This document shows positions 16,116-24,010 of a stretch of DNA of 38,002 nt, one piece after another (the stretch's first letter is position 1; each line of letters opens with the position of its first letter). The notes under the pieces are model-generated. The model searched no databases and was not told the DNA's origin. It worked only from the letters and a program-made list of their open reading frames with translations. The stretch comes from Luminiphilus sp. Lineage in GTDB: Bacteria > Pseudomonadota > Gammaproteobacteria > Pseudomonadales > Halieaceae. The stretch lies in contig JAOHHD010000016.1 in the NCBI GenBank assembly GCA_028117185.1, positions 1 through 38,002 of the forward strand, given 5' to 3'. Position numbers and translations under genes: made by a program.

Positions 16116-17123
16116 TTAAGACAGCAGTTTTTGCCGGTAAGTCGAGGGGCTTTCGCCGGTCCAGCGTTTAAACGCTCGAGAAAAGGAGGCTTGCTCGCTG
16201 AACCCGCACAGGTAACTCACTTCCGCTAGCCCTACCATAGGTTCACCCAGCCGATTTTCGGCGAGTTCGGCGCGAGTCTGATCTAGTAATACGCGAAAAC
16301 GAGTACCTTCGTCTTGGAGCCGCCGTTGCAGCGTGCGCAAACTCATATTTTGAGAGGCGGCGGCTTCCTCCTCAGTCAGCGTATGAGTGGGTAACTGATC
16401 CAGAATGGCAATCTTGAGGGTGGCTAACAGGCTGCCTTCTCTGACAGCGCGGACAAGAGACTCGAGCATCGGTTCATTGACGGTGAGGACATCGATATTG
16501 CTCGTTGAAATCGGCTGCACCAACAGTTTTCTTGGGAGGACCAGTTCCCCGTGCTGCGCAGAAAAGGTGACCCGGGGTCCAAAGATGCCGCGATAGGTCG
16601 AAGCGTGGTCGTCGTCAGCCCCACAGAATGCGACCTTAATCGGGTCGCCACGAAAATCAGTGAAGTTGCGGATGCTGTGGAGCAGGACAGCGAATAAAAA
16701 AACCTGAGTAATGTGCTCTGCAATGCCTTCGTAGACCACATTTTTAGCGATCGTGATGGTTTCTGGCTCCTCGATAATCTGCAGCGGACTATGAGTGGAA
16801 ACGAGGGCTTGATAGCGGCAGAGTCGTTGCAAGGCGGCTAAACCAGTCTCCGAGGATATCGCCGTAATACCGAGCACGTGGGTATCCATAATGTGATGAT
16901 GTTGGGCGAGGGCGAGTCCGATATTCTCGTCAGGGTATTGGGACGATAGTTGCGTTAACAATGTGCCGACTTGCGCGGTAGGGATACGTGAACGGGGTTT
17001 GGTCATAGCACTCACGGGTATGCCTGCCGCTTGCAATGCGTCCTCAACTCGGGCGCCTTGACTAGACAACCATCGCTCGACGACCCGTAGGTCACTGGCG
17101 AGCATCGTATGCTGTGTTGTCAC
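16116..17123 (-). CDS. AraC-family transcriptional regulator
   Basis: Regulator of the OruR/ArgR-like AraC subgroup, 335 residues. Residues about 20-205 form the arabinose-binding-like ligand domain (type PF12625), with the segment VGTLLTQLSSQYPDENIGLALAQH. The C-terminal 100 residues carry two helix-turn-helix motifs (SLRTLQRRLQDEGTRF and EVSYLCGFSEQASFSRAFKRW, the AraC signature). Its ligand and targets are unknown. Neighbours are the threonine aldolase (convergent) and the sugar dehydrogenase upstream on the same strand, 303 bp away. I see no clear operator. Confidence 0.9.
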   Translation of the reverse strand: MTTQHTMLASDLRVVERWLSSQGARVEDALQAAGIPVSAMTKPRSRIPTAQVGTLLTQLSSQYPDENIGLALAQHHHIMDTHVLGITAISSETGLAALQRLCRYQALVSTHSPLQIIEEPETITIAKNVVYEGIAEHITQVFLFAVLLHSIRNFTDFRGDPIKVAFCGADDDHASTYRGIFGPRVTFSAQHGELVLPRKLLVQPISTSNIDVLTVNEPMLESLVRAVREGSLLATLKIAILDQLPTHTLTEEEAAASQNMSLRTLQRRLQDEGTRFRVLLDQTRAELAENRLGEPMVGLAEVSYLCGFSEQASFSRAFKRWTGESPSTYRQKLLS

Positions 17124-17426
17124 GTTACCATTCTCCCTTCAAGCGCTGGGTAATAGTGATGCTTTGAGCGACGTCATTCAGGTCGTCTCGGGCTACCTCA
17201 CCGATGATGAACTGCTTACCGATTAATGGGAAGCCACACTTATCGGTTGCCGAATGATGACCATCGGATGATCGCCACGTAAAAGGCGCCGCTGCTTGCT
17301 TACCCCAGCCCGCGAGAGCTCACGCGGGCGTCACGTTGCAGTATCGTTATGGTTCAGAATGCGTTACCGGGCAATACACTGCGCGCTGGCTTGCCGTGGG
17401 AGACCGATCCGCCTTTGAGAGGTTAA
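17124..17426. other. Intergenic region with one strong hairpin
   Basis: No gene seen. It contains GCCCGCG (17308-17314) paired perfectly with CGCGGGC (17323-17329) across 8 nt, itself including GAGCTC. It lies downstream of the sugar dehydrogenase on the minus strand but lacks a T-run. The AraC promoter should lie near 17124-17250. Confidence 0.4.
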
Positions 17427-18524
17427 CTAACTAGAAATGTGGAAAACATTGCCTTCATCGGTGAGCGCAACAATGCTGCCGTCTTTGAGCACGCGCACGT
17501 CGCGAACACGGCCTGTTACCTCAGGGAATACCGGCGAATCGTCGATGACGGTATTACCGTCTAGTTGCAGTCGTCGAATTTCTTTATTAATCAGCGAGCC
17601 TAGTAATAGGTCGCCGTCCCAGTCTGGGAAATCATCGCCGCGATAGATGGCCAATCCCGATGGGCCAATACTGGGCACCCAGTAGGTCATCGGTTGTTCC
17701 ATGCCGTCCGCCTCAGTAAAGGGTGAAATCACCGCACCGCTGTAATCAACGCCATAGGTGATCGCGGGCCAGCCATAATTCTTCCCCGCCTCGATCATGT
17801 TCAGCTCATCGCCGCCCTTTGGGCCGTGCTCGTGCATCAAAATGCGTTGCGATCCGGCATCGAAGACGAGTCCCTGGGGGTTTCGATGCCCATAGCTGTA
17901 GACTCTAGGCGCTTCAGTTGGGAAGGGGTTATCGATTGGCACCGACCCGTCTGCATTGACTCTGAGCAGTTTACCCAGCTCCCAAGAGAGATTTTGTGCT
18001 TGTTCCCGATACGAAAATCCTTCGCCCACGCTCACGATCAAGGTGCCATCAGGTAGAAAAACCATCTTCCCTCCGTAATGGAAGGATCCTTCTTTGTTGG
18101 GGGACGCCTCAAGGATCTCTTCAAAACCCTCAATGCGATTTTGTCGCAGGAACCCTCGCGCCACTGTCGTCTGGTTGCCCTTGTCGTCTCCACTCGCGTA
18201 GCTCACATAAATCATGTTGTTAGTGTCAAATTGGGGATGCGGCAGGACTTCAAGCAACCCGCCTTGATTGGCATCAAAGATGGGGGGCATGCCCAATACG
18301 GGTGTCACGCCGCCTTCGCTGTCCAGTATCAACAGACGGCCACCTTTCTCGGTAATTAATAAGTGCCCGTCGCCCAGTTCAGCGACTGACCAAGGGCGAT
18401 CAAGCCCTGACGCGAGCGTCTCGACTTGATACGGCGCTGCCGCTAATGGCCCGTTAACAAATGTCCCAGTAATGAGCGTCGCGATAATAAGTGTCGCGCG
18501 AGCGACTGTGCAGCAACAGGGCAT
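17427..18524 (-). CDS. PQQ-dependent sugar dehydrogenase-like protein (Asd/YliI type)
   Basis: Periplasmic six-bladed beta-propeller of the glucose/sorbosone dehydrogenase family, 365 residues. The signal peptide covers about residues 1-30 (ending PLAAA). The mature start LDRPWSVAELGDGHLLITEKGGRL is the family hallmark. HYGGKMVFLPDGTLIVSVGEG, YSYGHRNPQGL and HEHGPKGGDELN match the Ca2+/PQQ site loops of YliI. These enzymes oxidise aldoses with soluble PQQ; the natural substrate is often unknown. No PQQ synthesis genes are in the window. GAGG lies upstream of the ATG. Confidence 0.9.
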   Translation of the reverse strand: MPCCCTVARATLIIATLITGTFVNGPLAAAPYQVETLASGLDRPWSVAELGDGHLLITEKGGRLLILDSEGGVTPVLGMPPIFDANQGGLLEVLPHPQFDTNNMIYVSYASGDDKGNQTTVARGFLRQNRIEGFEEILEASPNKEGSFHYGGKMVFLPDGTLIVSVGEGFSYREQAQNLSWELGKLLRVNADGSVPIDNPFPTEAPRVYSYGHRNPQGLVFDAGSQRILMHEHGPKGGDELNMIEAGKNYGWPAITYGVDYSGAVISPFTEADGMEQPMTYWVPSIGPSGLAIYRGDDFPDWDGDLLLGSLINKEIRRLQLDGNTVIDDSPVFPEVTGRVRDVRVLKDGSIVALTDEGNVFHISS

Positions 18525-18616
18525 GATGATTACCTCAGCGGTGAATGGACTAGATTACGCATTTATGCAGTCGGTGGATTATGATGGTCTCTGACTCACA
18601 GTAAGCAGGGCCAAAG

Positions 18617-19036
18617 ATGCGCGCAGTAACAGCATACACCTTGGGCGTATTAGTGGCTTATATCTTGGGATCAGCGATCGGGACCCAGATGATTTTGTAC
18701 TCGGTCTCCACTATGGGGGTTGAGGTAACGTTCAATGCTCGTGTTGGGAGTACGGTAGACGATCTCATCGGTTTGAGTAGCACCTTATTGCCGATCATGG
18801 CAGTGGGCCTTGTGATCCCCTGGTTGGCCTGCGATTTTATGACGCGAAAGAGCTCCTACCTGCGAAGCCCATTACTATATGGCTTTGCAGCAGCGTCTGC
18901 TGTCGCGATACTGCATACGGCGCTGGGCCAGATCTTTGGTATGGACGTGTTTGCTCCCGCCAGGTCGTTGGCGGGTTTAGCGGGCCAATGCCTAGCAGGT
19001 GCAATAGGCGGGGTTTGCTTAAACGCCTTGCGCTGA
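18617..19036 (+). CDS. Small four-helix membrane protein, function unknown
   Basis: I do not recognise this protein. Its 139 residues contain about four hydrophobic segments (roughly 5-25, 48-72, 84-104 and 115-137) with few charges, and glycine/alanine-rich helices such as LAGLAGQCLAGAIGG. An inner-membrane location is likely. It begins 92 bp from the sugar dehydrogenase start (divergent) and ends 25 bp before the convergent outer-membrane protein. Codon use looks like its neighbours and the frame is intact, so I regard it as real, with moderate certainty on the start. Confidence 0.65.
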   Translation: MRAVTAYTLGVLVAYILGSAIGTQMILYSVSTMGVEVTFNARVGSTVDDLIGLSSTLLPIMAVGLVIPWLACDFMTRKSSYLRSPLLYGFAAASAVAILHTALGQIFGMDVFAPARSLAGLAGQCLAGAIGGVCLNALR

Positions 19037-19061
19037 CGCAGGCTGTCTTAGTGTCATGCGA

Positions 19062-19823
19062 TCAAAAATCAAATCGAAAGCCGATAGATGGGCCATGCTC
19101 TCTCAAGTCGAATTTAAAGCGGTCGGGTCCGTCACCATCGTCGTAATCAAAGTCGAGATATCGATAACCGAGTGACACACTCGACCGGTGATTAAAGCGA
19201 TAAGAAAACGCGCCGCTGAGCACAACGACCAAGTCAGACCCTACGCCAAAGCCCCCAATTTGCGCTGAGCCAGTGAACTCCCAAGCCGAACTGATTGGCG
19301 TCTCAAAAAGGACCCCAACAACAGGATCAATCCAATCATCTCCGACTGTTAGCTGACGGTCATTGTTGGGTCCGGAGAGCGACAGCGTCGCGGCAACATC
19401 ACTGTAGAGGGCGCCCCCCGTCAGTTGAAGTAAGTCGTTAACGCGCCATGTGACAGAGGCGATTGCAACGGTTTGCTCTAATTCTATGTCACCAGACAAG
19501 GCTTCGAAGGTATCCTCAGTGCCGCCCTTGAGATCCATATAGACCACGTCGAGTAAGACGCCCCATCGCTCGCCCTCACCGCGATACATCCCTAGGAACC
19601 CGCCATCGATTGCGTCGAACACGTCACTCGAATCAATGTCGACATCGAGCTCCAAGTTGCCCACGCCCTGCGTGCCAGACAGCGTTGGGGCCAAGATATA
19701 CACGAGCCCCTGATTCGACCATTTTGGCCCATTCTCGGTCGCCATCACTTTTGGCACCAAGGTCAGCATGAGGCTGGCAATTAGGCACAGCAAGACAATG
19801 TGGCTCCGTTTGGTCGTGGTCAT
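19062..19823 (-). CDS. Outer-membrane beta-barrel protein
   Basis: Exported protein of 253 residues with a signal peptide (to about residue 28, VMA), then alternating hydrophobic/polar strands typical of an 8-10-stranded barrel (for example FSYRFNHRSSVSLGYRYLDFDYDD). It ends in IGFRFDF, a terminal phenylalanine as required for BAM insertion. It fits the general OmpA/OmpW-like or YfaZ-like barrel class; I cannot name a subfamily or cargo. It is divergent from the phosphate porin and shares the 296-bp control region with it. A GAGG about 12 nt before the ATG supports the start. Confidence 0.8.
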   Translation of the reverse strand: MTTTKRSHIVLLCLIASLMLTLVPKVMATENGPKWSNQGLVYILAPTLSGTQGVGNLELDVDIDSSDVFDAIDGGFLGMYRGEGERWGVLLDVVYMDLKGGTEDTFEALSGDIELEQTVAIASVTWRVNDLLQLTGGALYSDVAATLSLSGPNNDRQLTVGDDWIDPVVGVLFETPISSAWEFTGSAQIGGFGVGSDLVVVLSGAFSYRFNHRSSVSLGYRYLDFDYDDGDGPDRFKFDLREHGPSIGFRFDF

Positions 19824-20119
19824 CAGATCTCGTCCTCAGCGATGCTGCTTTTGAAGCCCATAATTTTGCACGATTGCCGGCGTTACGGCTATGCGAAAGG
19901 TGACAACCTCCGAACCGCCAAGCTATGCGCCTGCGGGTCACTCCTTTGGGTTGAGCGGTGCTATAGGCCCTGCTGACACATTACTGTCATAGTTTTGTCA
20001 CAAAAATGAAATCAATTCGTCACTGGACTGCAACAATAGGTCCGCACTATCGCGTCCATGAGGTCTCGTTGACTACGATTTACGGGTTGCTCTACACAGT
20101 ATATTGAAAGGGTCTTACT
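19824..20119. promoter_or_regulatory. Divergent control region, barrel protein / phosphate porin
   Basis: Non-coding, 296 bp, with three contiguous PhoB-like 11-bp units at 19973-20005. The units are oriented towards the porin. No equally clear site for the minus-strand barrel gene is seen. Confidence 0.6.
19973..20005 (+). promoter_or_regulatory. PhoB box, three contiguous 11-bp units
   Basis: CTGACACATTA (19973-19983), CTGTCATAGTT (19984-19994) and TTGTCACAAAA (19995-20005) each match the PhoB unit CTGTCAT plus 4 AT-rich bases, in perfect 11-bp phase. They end about 115 bp upstream of the phosphate porin ATG. Phosphate-starvation induction of the porin is the expected effect. Confidence 0.75.
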
Positions 20120-21622
20120 ATGATTTTGCTGCTCAAAAAAACTGCGTTGTTATGGCTCCTGAGCATAGGGGTGCTGCTTTCATCAGCGGCGGCTTTTGCC
20201 ACCGATAAGGCTTTGCTGGACATTTTGCTGGGCAATGGCCTCATTTCGCAGGAACAGTATGAGCAGCTGGCTGAACAAGCGGTACTGACTACAGAAGCGG
20301 TTCTAGCGGGCGTTGCTACGCAGCAAAGTGACGCCAATGCTGTCGCGTCAACGGCGACTGAGTCCCAGGAAAGTGAATTGGCGGCTGCGACAGCGCTTGA
20401 TCAGAATGTTCAAGACGCTATCGATACTGCTGTCGCCAGCGCGATGATGGCCGACTCGCCAGTAAAAGCAAGTTATGGTTCCAAGGGCTTTCGCCTCGAG
20501 ACACGCGACGGTAATTGGCAAACCAACCTGCAGTGGAGAGCGCAGTTCCGCTATAGCAATCCCTATGGATCCGACCCCCGGCAAATGGCCAATTATGAGG
20601 ATGCCAGTGGGTCCAGCTTTGAGCAGCGGCGACTGAGGATGAAAATTGGCGGCCATGGCTACCAACCTTGGATTAAATATTACTTTGAGGTAGACCTTCA
20701 GCCTGCTCGGGACGTTGATGCCGATGCGGTTTCATCCAGTGCCCGTGTGATCGATTGGCGTGTGGATCTGACCAAATGGGATTGGGCTAGCGTCCGGTTG
20801 GGACAATGGAAGGTCGATCTCAACCGAGAGCGAGTCGACTCGTCGGGACGGCAGCAGTTTGTTGAGCGCTCTATTGTTAACCGTATTTTTACGGTGGATC
20901 GGCAAGTGGGTGTGCAGTTACGAGGACGATTATTCGATGGCACGCTCGCAGACATGCGGTATTACGCCGGTGTATTTAATGGCGAGGGACGCGGTACCAA
21001 GAACAACTCGACCGATCATTTGTACATGGGGCGTCTGCAGTGGAATTTTCTTGGCCGGGACCTGCCGTGGCGTCAGACCGACGTCGAATATACGGATCTC
21101 CCAACGGGCTCTTTAGCGGTCGCAGGCTTTACCAACACGGGGCCTTGCACACGTTGGTCCTCTTCTGGCTGCGGAAATCTCGATGGCTTCGCTAAACCGA
21201 TAGTGGCGGAGGACGACCAGTTTAAAATCGAGCAAGCGGTGCAAGAATTTGCCTTTAAGTACAGAGGTTTGTCCATTCAGCAAGAGTGGCATCGCAAGTT
21301 CGTGAGTGATCGAGTAGCCGGAACAGACAGCGACCTAACCGGTTTTTACCTGCAGACAGGCTACTTCTTCCACAATTTGATTGAGGCGTTTCCGGCGCCG
21401 CTTGAGCTGGCAGCGAGATATGCCTATGTGAGCGAACCAAATAAAGCGATGCGTAGCATTTACAACGAAAGAGAAGAGTTTTCGTTGGGGGCCAATTGGT
21501 TTTTCGCAGGACATAGCAACAAAATAACCGTCGATTTCTCTCATTTGACTTTGGATGATGGTCTGCTGGAATCGACGCATTCAGAAAACCGATTCAGGGT
21601 TCAGTGGGATGTCTCTTTTTGA
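20120..21622 (+). CDS. Phosphate-selective porin O/P family protein
   Basis: Outer-membrane porin of the OprP/OprO family, 500 residues. A signal peptide ends near residue 28 (AAAFA). A helical N-terminal segment follows (LLDILLGNGLISQEQYEQL), typical of this family. The 16-stranded barrel runs from about residue 115, starting YGSKGFRLETRDGNWQTNLQW, with RRLRMKIGGHGYQPWIKYYFEVDL as a hallmark. It ends in phenylalanine (VQWDVSF). It would let phosphate or polyphosphate cross the outer membrane. The PhoB box upstream and the following pit/DUF47 pair place it in a phosphate-uptake module. GAAAGG precedes the ATG. Confidence 0.92.
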   Translation: MILLLKKTALLWLLSIGVLLSSAAAFATDKALLDILLGNGLISQEQYEQLAEQAVLTTEAVLAGVATQQSDANAVASTATESQESELAAATALDQNVQDAIDTAVASAMMADSPVKASYGSKGFRLETRDGNWQTNLQWRAQFRYSNPYGSDPRQMANYEDASGSSFEQRRLRMKIGGHGYQPWIKYYFEVDLQPARDVDADAVSSSARVIDWRVDLTKWDWASVRLGQWKVDLNRERVDSSGRQQFVERSIVNRIFTVDRQVGVQLRGRLFDGTLADMRYYAGVFNGEGRGTKNNSTDHLYMGRLQWNFLGRDLPWRQTDVEYTDLPTGSLAVAGFTNTGPCTRWSSSGCGNLDGFAKPIVAEDDQFKIEQAVQEFAFKYRGLSIQQEWHRKFVSDRVAGTDSDLTGFYLQTGYFFHNLIEAFPAPLELAARYAYVSEPNKAMRSIYNEREEFSLGANWFFAGHSNKITVDFSHLTLDDGLLESTHSENRFRVQWDVSF

Positions 21623-21742
21623 TGTATGGCACCGGCGATGTCTGGAAGCGAACCCGTTTTACGGATGCGTTTAGCTGGCCAAGAAAGGACGCAGCGCGGG
21701 CGGCGCCGGTCGGTAACTCGTTGCTCGTAAAAACGGCCTTGT

Positions 21743-21758
21743 TGAGTCAAGCGACTCA
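21743..21758. terminator. Hairpin after the porin gene
   Basis: TGAGTC (21743-21748) pairs with GACTCA (21753-21758) across 4 nt, about 120 bp after the porin stop. No T-run follows, so termination is only a possibility. Confidence 0.3.
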
Positions 21759-21831
21759 GGTTGTAGTAAGACAGAACAGAAATTGACCGATAACACCGTC
21801 GCCAATATCGCGATGACTAACCGGTAGAGGA

Positions 21832-21853
21832 CGTTCATAAATCTGTCATCTAT
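21832..21853 (+). promoter_or_regulatory. PhoB box upstream of pit
   Basis: CGTTCATAAAT (21832-21842) and CTGTCATCTAT (21843-21853) are two adjacent 11-bp PhoB-like units; the first differs from CTGTCATAAAT at two positions. TAGGGT (21860-21865) is a possible -10. The pair ends about 50 bp before the pit ATG, a normal distance for a PhoB-activated promoter, though repression is also possible. Confidence 0.65.
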
Positions 21854-21902
21854 CTGAAGTAGGGTAAGCGCGGTACAAAGCTTTTAAACAGGAATCGTTT
21901 GC

Positions 21903-23177
21903 ATGGATATCATCGCTTCACATGGGTTCACCTTACTGGCATTGGCTTGTGTCTTCGGCCTCTTTATGGCCTGGGGGATTGGTGCAAACGACGTCGCTAA
22001 TGCAATGGGGACTTCGGTCGGATCTCGTGCACTGACCTTGAAACAAGCGATTCTTGTCGCGGCAATTTTTGAATTTGCGGGCGCTTACCTTGCCGGTGGC
22101 GAAGTCACGTCCACCATACGTAAGGGCATTATTGACCCCACTATGCTCGCAGACTCGCCAGATCTTCTGGTGTTTGGGATGTTATCGGCGTTGTTGGCGG
22201 CGGCAACGTGGCTGTTTATCGCCAGCATCCGCGGTTGGCCAGTGTCCACGACCCACTCGATTGTTGGCGCTATCGTGGGTTTTGCTGCAGTGGGTATTTC
22301 GGTTGACGCAGTCGCCTGGGGGAAAGTCGGTACGATTGCGGCGAGCTGGATCGTGTCCCCGCTACTTGCAGGATCGATGTCATTCGCCTTATTTATTTCG
22401 GTGAAAAATCTTATTTTAGACCATGACGATTCTTTTGATCGGGCGCGCAAGTATGTCCCGATCTACATGTGGATGGTCGGGTTCATGATTAGTATGGTCA
22501 CTCTGGTCAAAGGGCTAAAGCATATTGGCGTCGATTTAGACTTCGGTCTGGGATCGAAATTTGTCGATGCGATGGCGGTTTCTGCCGTGGTTGGTGTGGT
22601 TGTGGCGCTGATTGGGGCGTTTCTGCTCCGTCGTATCAAAGTCACAGGCAATATGAACAGCGGCGAAAACGTAGAGAAAGTGTTTGGCACGTTAATGATT
22701 TTTACCGCCTGTGCGATGGCGTTTGCACATGGCTCAAATGACGTGGCTAATGCGGTAGGACCCTTAGCCGCTGTCGTGAGCACAGTGCAATCGGGTGGGA
22801 TCATCGGTGCTAAGTCGGCCATGCCTTGGTGGGTCTTGGCGATTGGTGCTGCTGGCATTGTGGTGGGTCTTGCCACCTACGGTTGGCGAGTGATTCAAAC
22901 CATTGGTAGAAAAATCACTGAGCTGACGCCGAGCCGAGGTTTTGCCGCCGAGCTTGCTGCCGCCTCTACGGTAGTCTTGGCTTCCGCGACTGGTCTGCCG
23001 ATTTCCACCACTCATACGTTAGTGGGTGCAGTGCTCGGTGTTGGTCTTGCCAGAGGTGTTGAAGCGCTCCACTTGCCGACAATCGGAGCCATCATTACCT
23101 CCTGGATTGTGACCCTGCCCGCAGGCGCCGGGCTGTCGGTGTTATTTTTCTATGTGTTATCGGCGGTATTCGGCTGA
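21903..23177 (+). CDS. pit: Pit-type inorganic phosphate transporter
   Basis: Inner-membrane PiT-family carrier (metal-phosphate/H+ or Na+ symport), 424 residues. The two inverted PiT signatures are present: GANDVANAMGTSVGS near residue 28 and GSNDVANAVGPLAAV near residue 277. Each is paired with a STTHS/STTHT segment (WPVSTTHSIVGAI; LPISTTHTLVGAV). An intracellular loop of moderate length lies in the middle. The DUF47 partner follows 98 bp downstream, the common Pit-accessory pairing. A PhoB-like box precedes the gene. AGGAA lies upstream of the ATG. Confidence 0.94.
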   Translation: MDIIASHGFTLLALACVFGLFMAWGIGANDVANAMGTSVGSRALTLKQAILVAAIFEFAGAYLAGGEVTSTIRKGIIDPTMLADSPDLLVFGMLSALLAAATWLFIASIRGWPVSTTHSIVGAIVGFAAVGISVDAVAWGKVGTIAASWIVSPLLAGSMSFALFISVKNLILDHDDSFDRARKYVPIYMWMVGFMISMVTLVKGLKHIGVDLDFGLGSKFVDAMAVSAVVGVVVALIGAFLLRRIKVTGNMNSGENVEKVFGTLMIFTACAMAFAHGSNDVANAVGPLAAVVSTVQSGGIIGAKSAMPWWVLAIGAAGIVVGLATYGWRVIQTIGRKITELTPSRGFAAELAAASTVVLASATGLPISTTHTLVGAVLGVGLARGVEALHLPTIGAIITSWIVTLPAGAGLSVLFFYVLSAVFG

Positions 23178-23275
23178 TATAAGCAGTAAAGACTGTGTTC
23201 AAAGCACGCGACGTACAGCGTGATGCGCCCAAAACATGGCGCGCACGTATCTGAGATGAAAAGGAGTCCCTCATC

Positions 23276-23956
23276 ATGGCTGTTCAACCTGCCTTATCAG
23301 AAGTATTAAGTAGTTCTCCCTTAGCGGTAATGGAGCGACACGCTGAAACGTGTCTCGATTGCGTCACAAAGTTGATGCCTTATTTTGAAGCCGCGCAGGC
23401 GGGTGATTGGAACAAGGCCGAAAAGCTGCAATTGGAAATCGCCCGTTTAGAAGGTATTGCTGACGACATCAAGATGGATGTAAGAAAAAATTTGCCGCGC
23501 GGTTTGTGGATGTCGGTGTCGCGCACCGACTTACTCGAGCTGGTGCGTGTCCAAGATAAAATGGCGAATGAAACAAAAGACATTGCCGGCTTGTCTTTGG
23601 GACGCAATTTGGCATTTCCACAGAAACTTGAAAAGTCGTTGTTTAAATTTGTCGAAACGGTGGTGGACGCATCGTCTAAAGCGGTGGAGGTTGTCTCTGC
23701 AACACGAGATCTCTCGCGAACCGCCTTTGGTTCGCGGCAAGCGAAAGCCATCGTCAGCAAGTGCGCGTTGGTTGAGAAGATCGAGAGACGCTCTGATGAG
23801 CTGCAAAGTAAGTTGAGAGCCAAGCTGCGGGACCATGAAGACGATATCTCGCCAGTTGATGCCATCTTTTTGTATCAGCTGTTGTCGAATATTGGCGAAA
23901 TCGCCGACCACGCTGAAAAAGTCTCACACAGAGCACAGATTATTGCGGCGAGCTAA
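23276..23956 (+). CDS. DUF47/PhoU-like Pit accessory protein (TIGR00153 type)
   Basis: Cytosolic all-helical protein of the DUF47 family, 226 residues, distantly related to PhoU. Helical bundles are evident (ERHAETCLDCVTKLMPYFEA, IEGIADDIKMDV-like segment, RSDELQSKLRAKL, ISPVDAIFLYQLLSNIGEIADHAEKVS). The E-x-x-A-D and IADHAE metal-site pattern of PhoU relatives is visible. It partners Pit and is thought to modulate phosphate import. The pit gene is 98 bp upstream. AAAAGGAG lies ideally before the ATG. The stop codon is followed immediately by a 7-bp repeat array. Confidence 0.9.
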   Translation: MAVQPALSEVLSSSPLAVMERHAETCLDCVTKLMPYFEAAQAGDWNKAEKLQLEIARLEGIADDIKMDVRKNLPRGLWMSVSRTDLLELVRVQDKMANETKDIAGLSLGRNLAFPQKLEKSLFKFVETVVDASSKAVEVVSATRDLSRTAFGSRQAKAIVSKCALVEKIERRSDELQSKLRAKLRDHEDDISPVDAIFLYQLLSNIGEIADHAEKVSHRAQIIAAS

Positions 23957-23984
23957 GTCTCGGGTCTCGGGTCTCGGGTCTCGG
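23957..23984. repeat. Four perfect 7-bp tandem units (GTCTCGG)
   Basis: GTCTCGG occurs four times without change, starting at the base after the TAA of the DUF47 gene and ending 26 bp before the end of the convergent P450 gene. It is short enough to be slippage-prone. No function is visible. Confidence 0.9.
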
Positions 23985-24010
23985 GTGTTGGTGGGGCTAG
24001 TATGGGCGAT

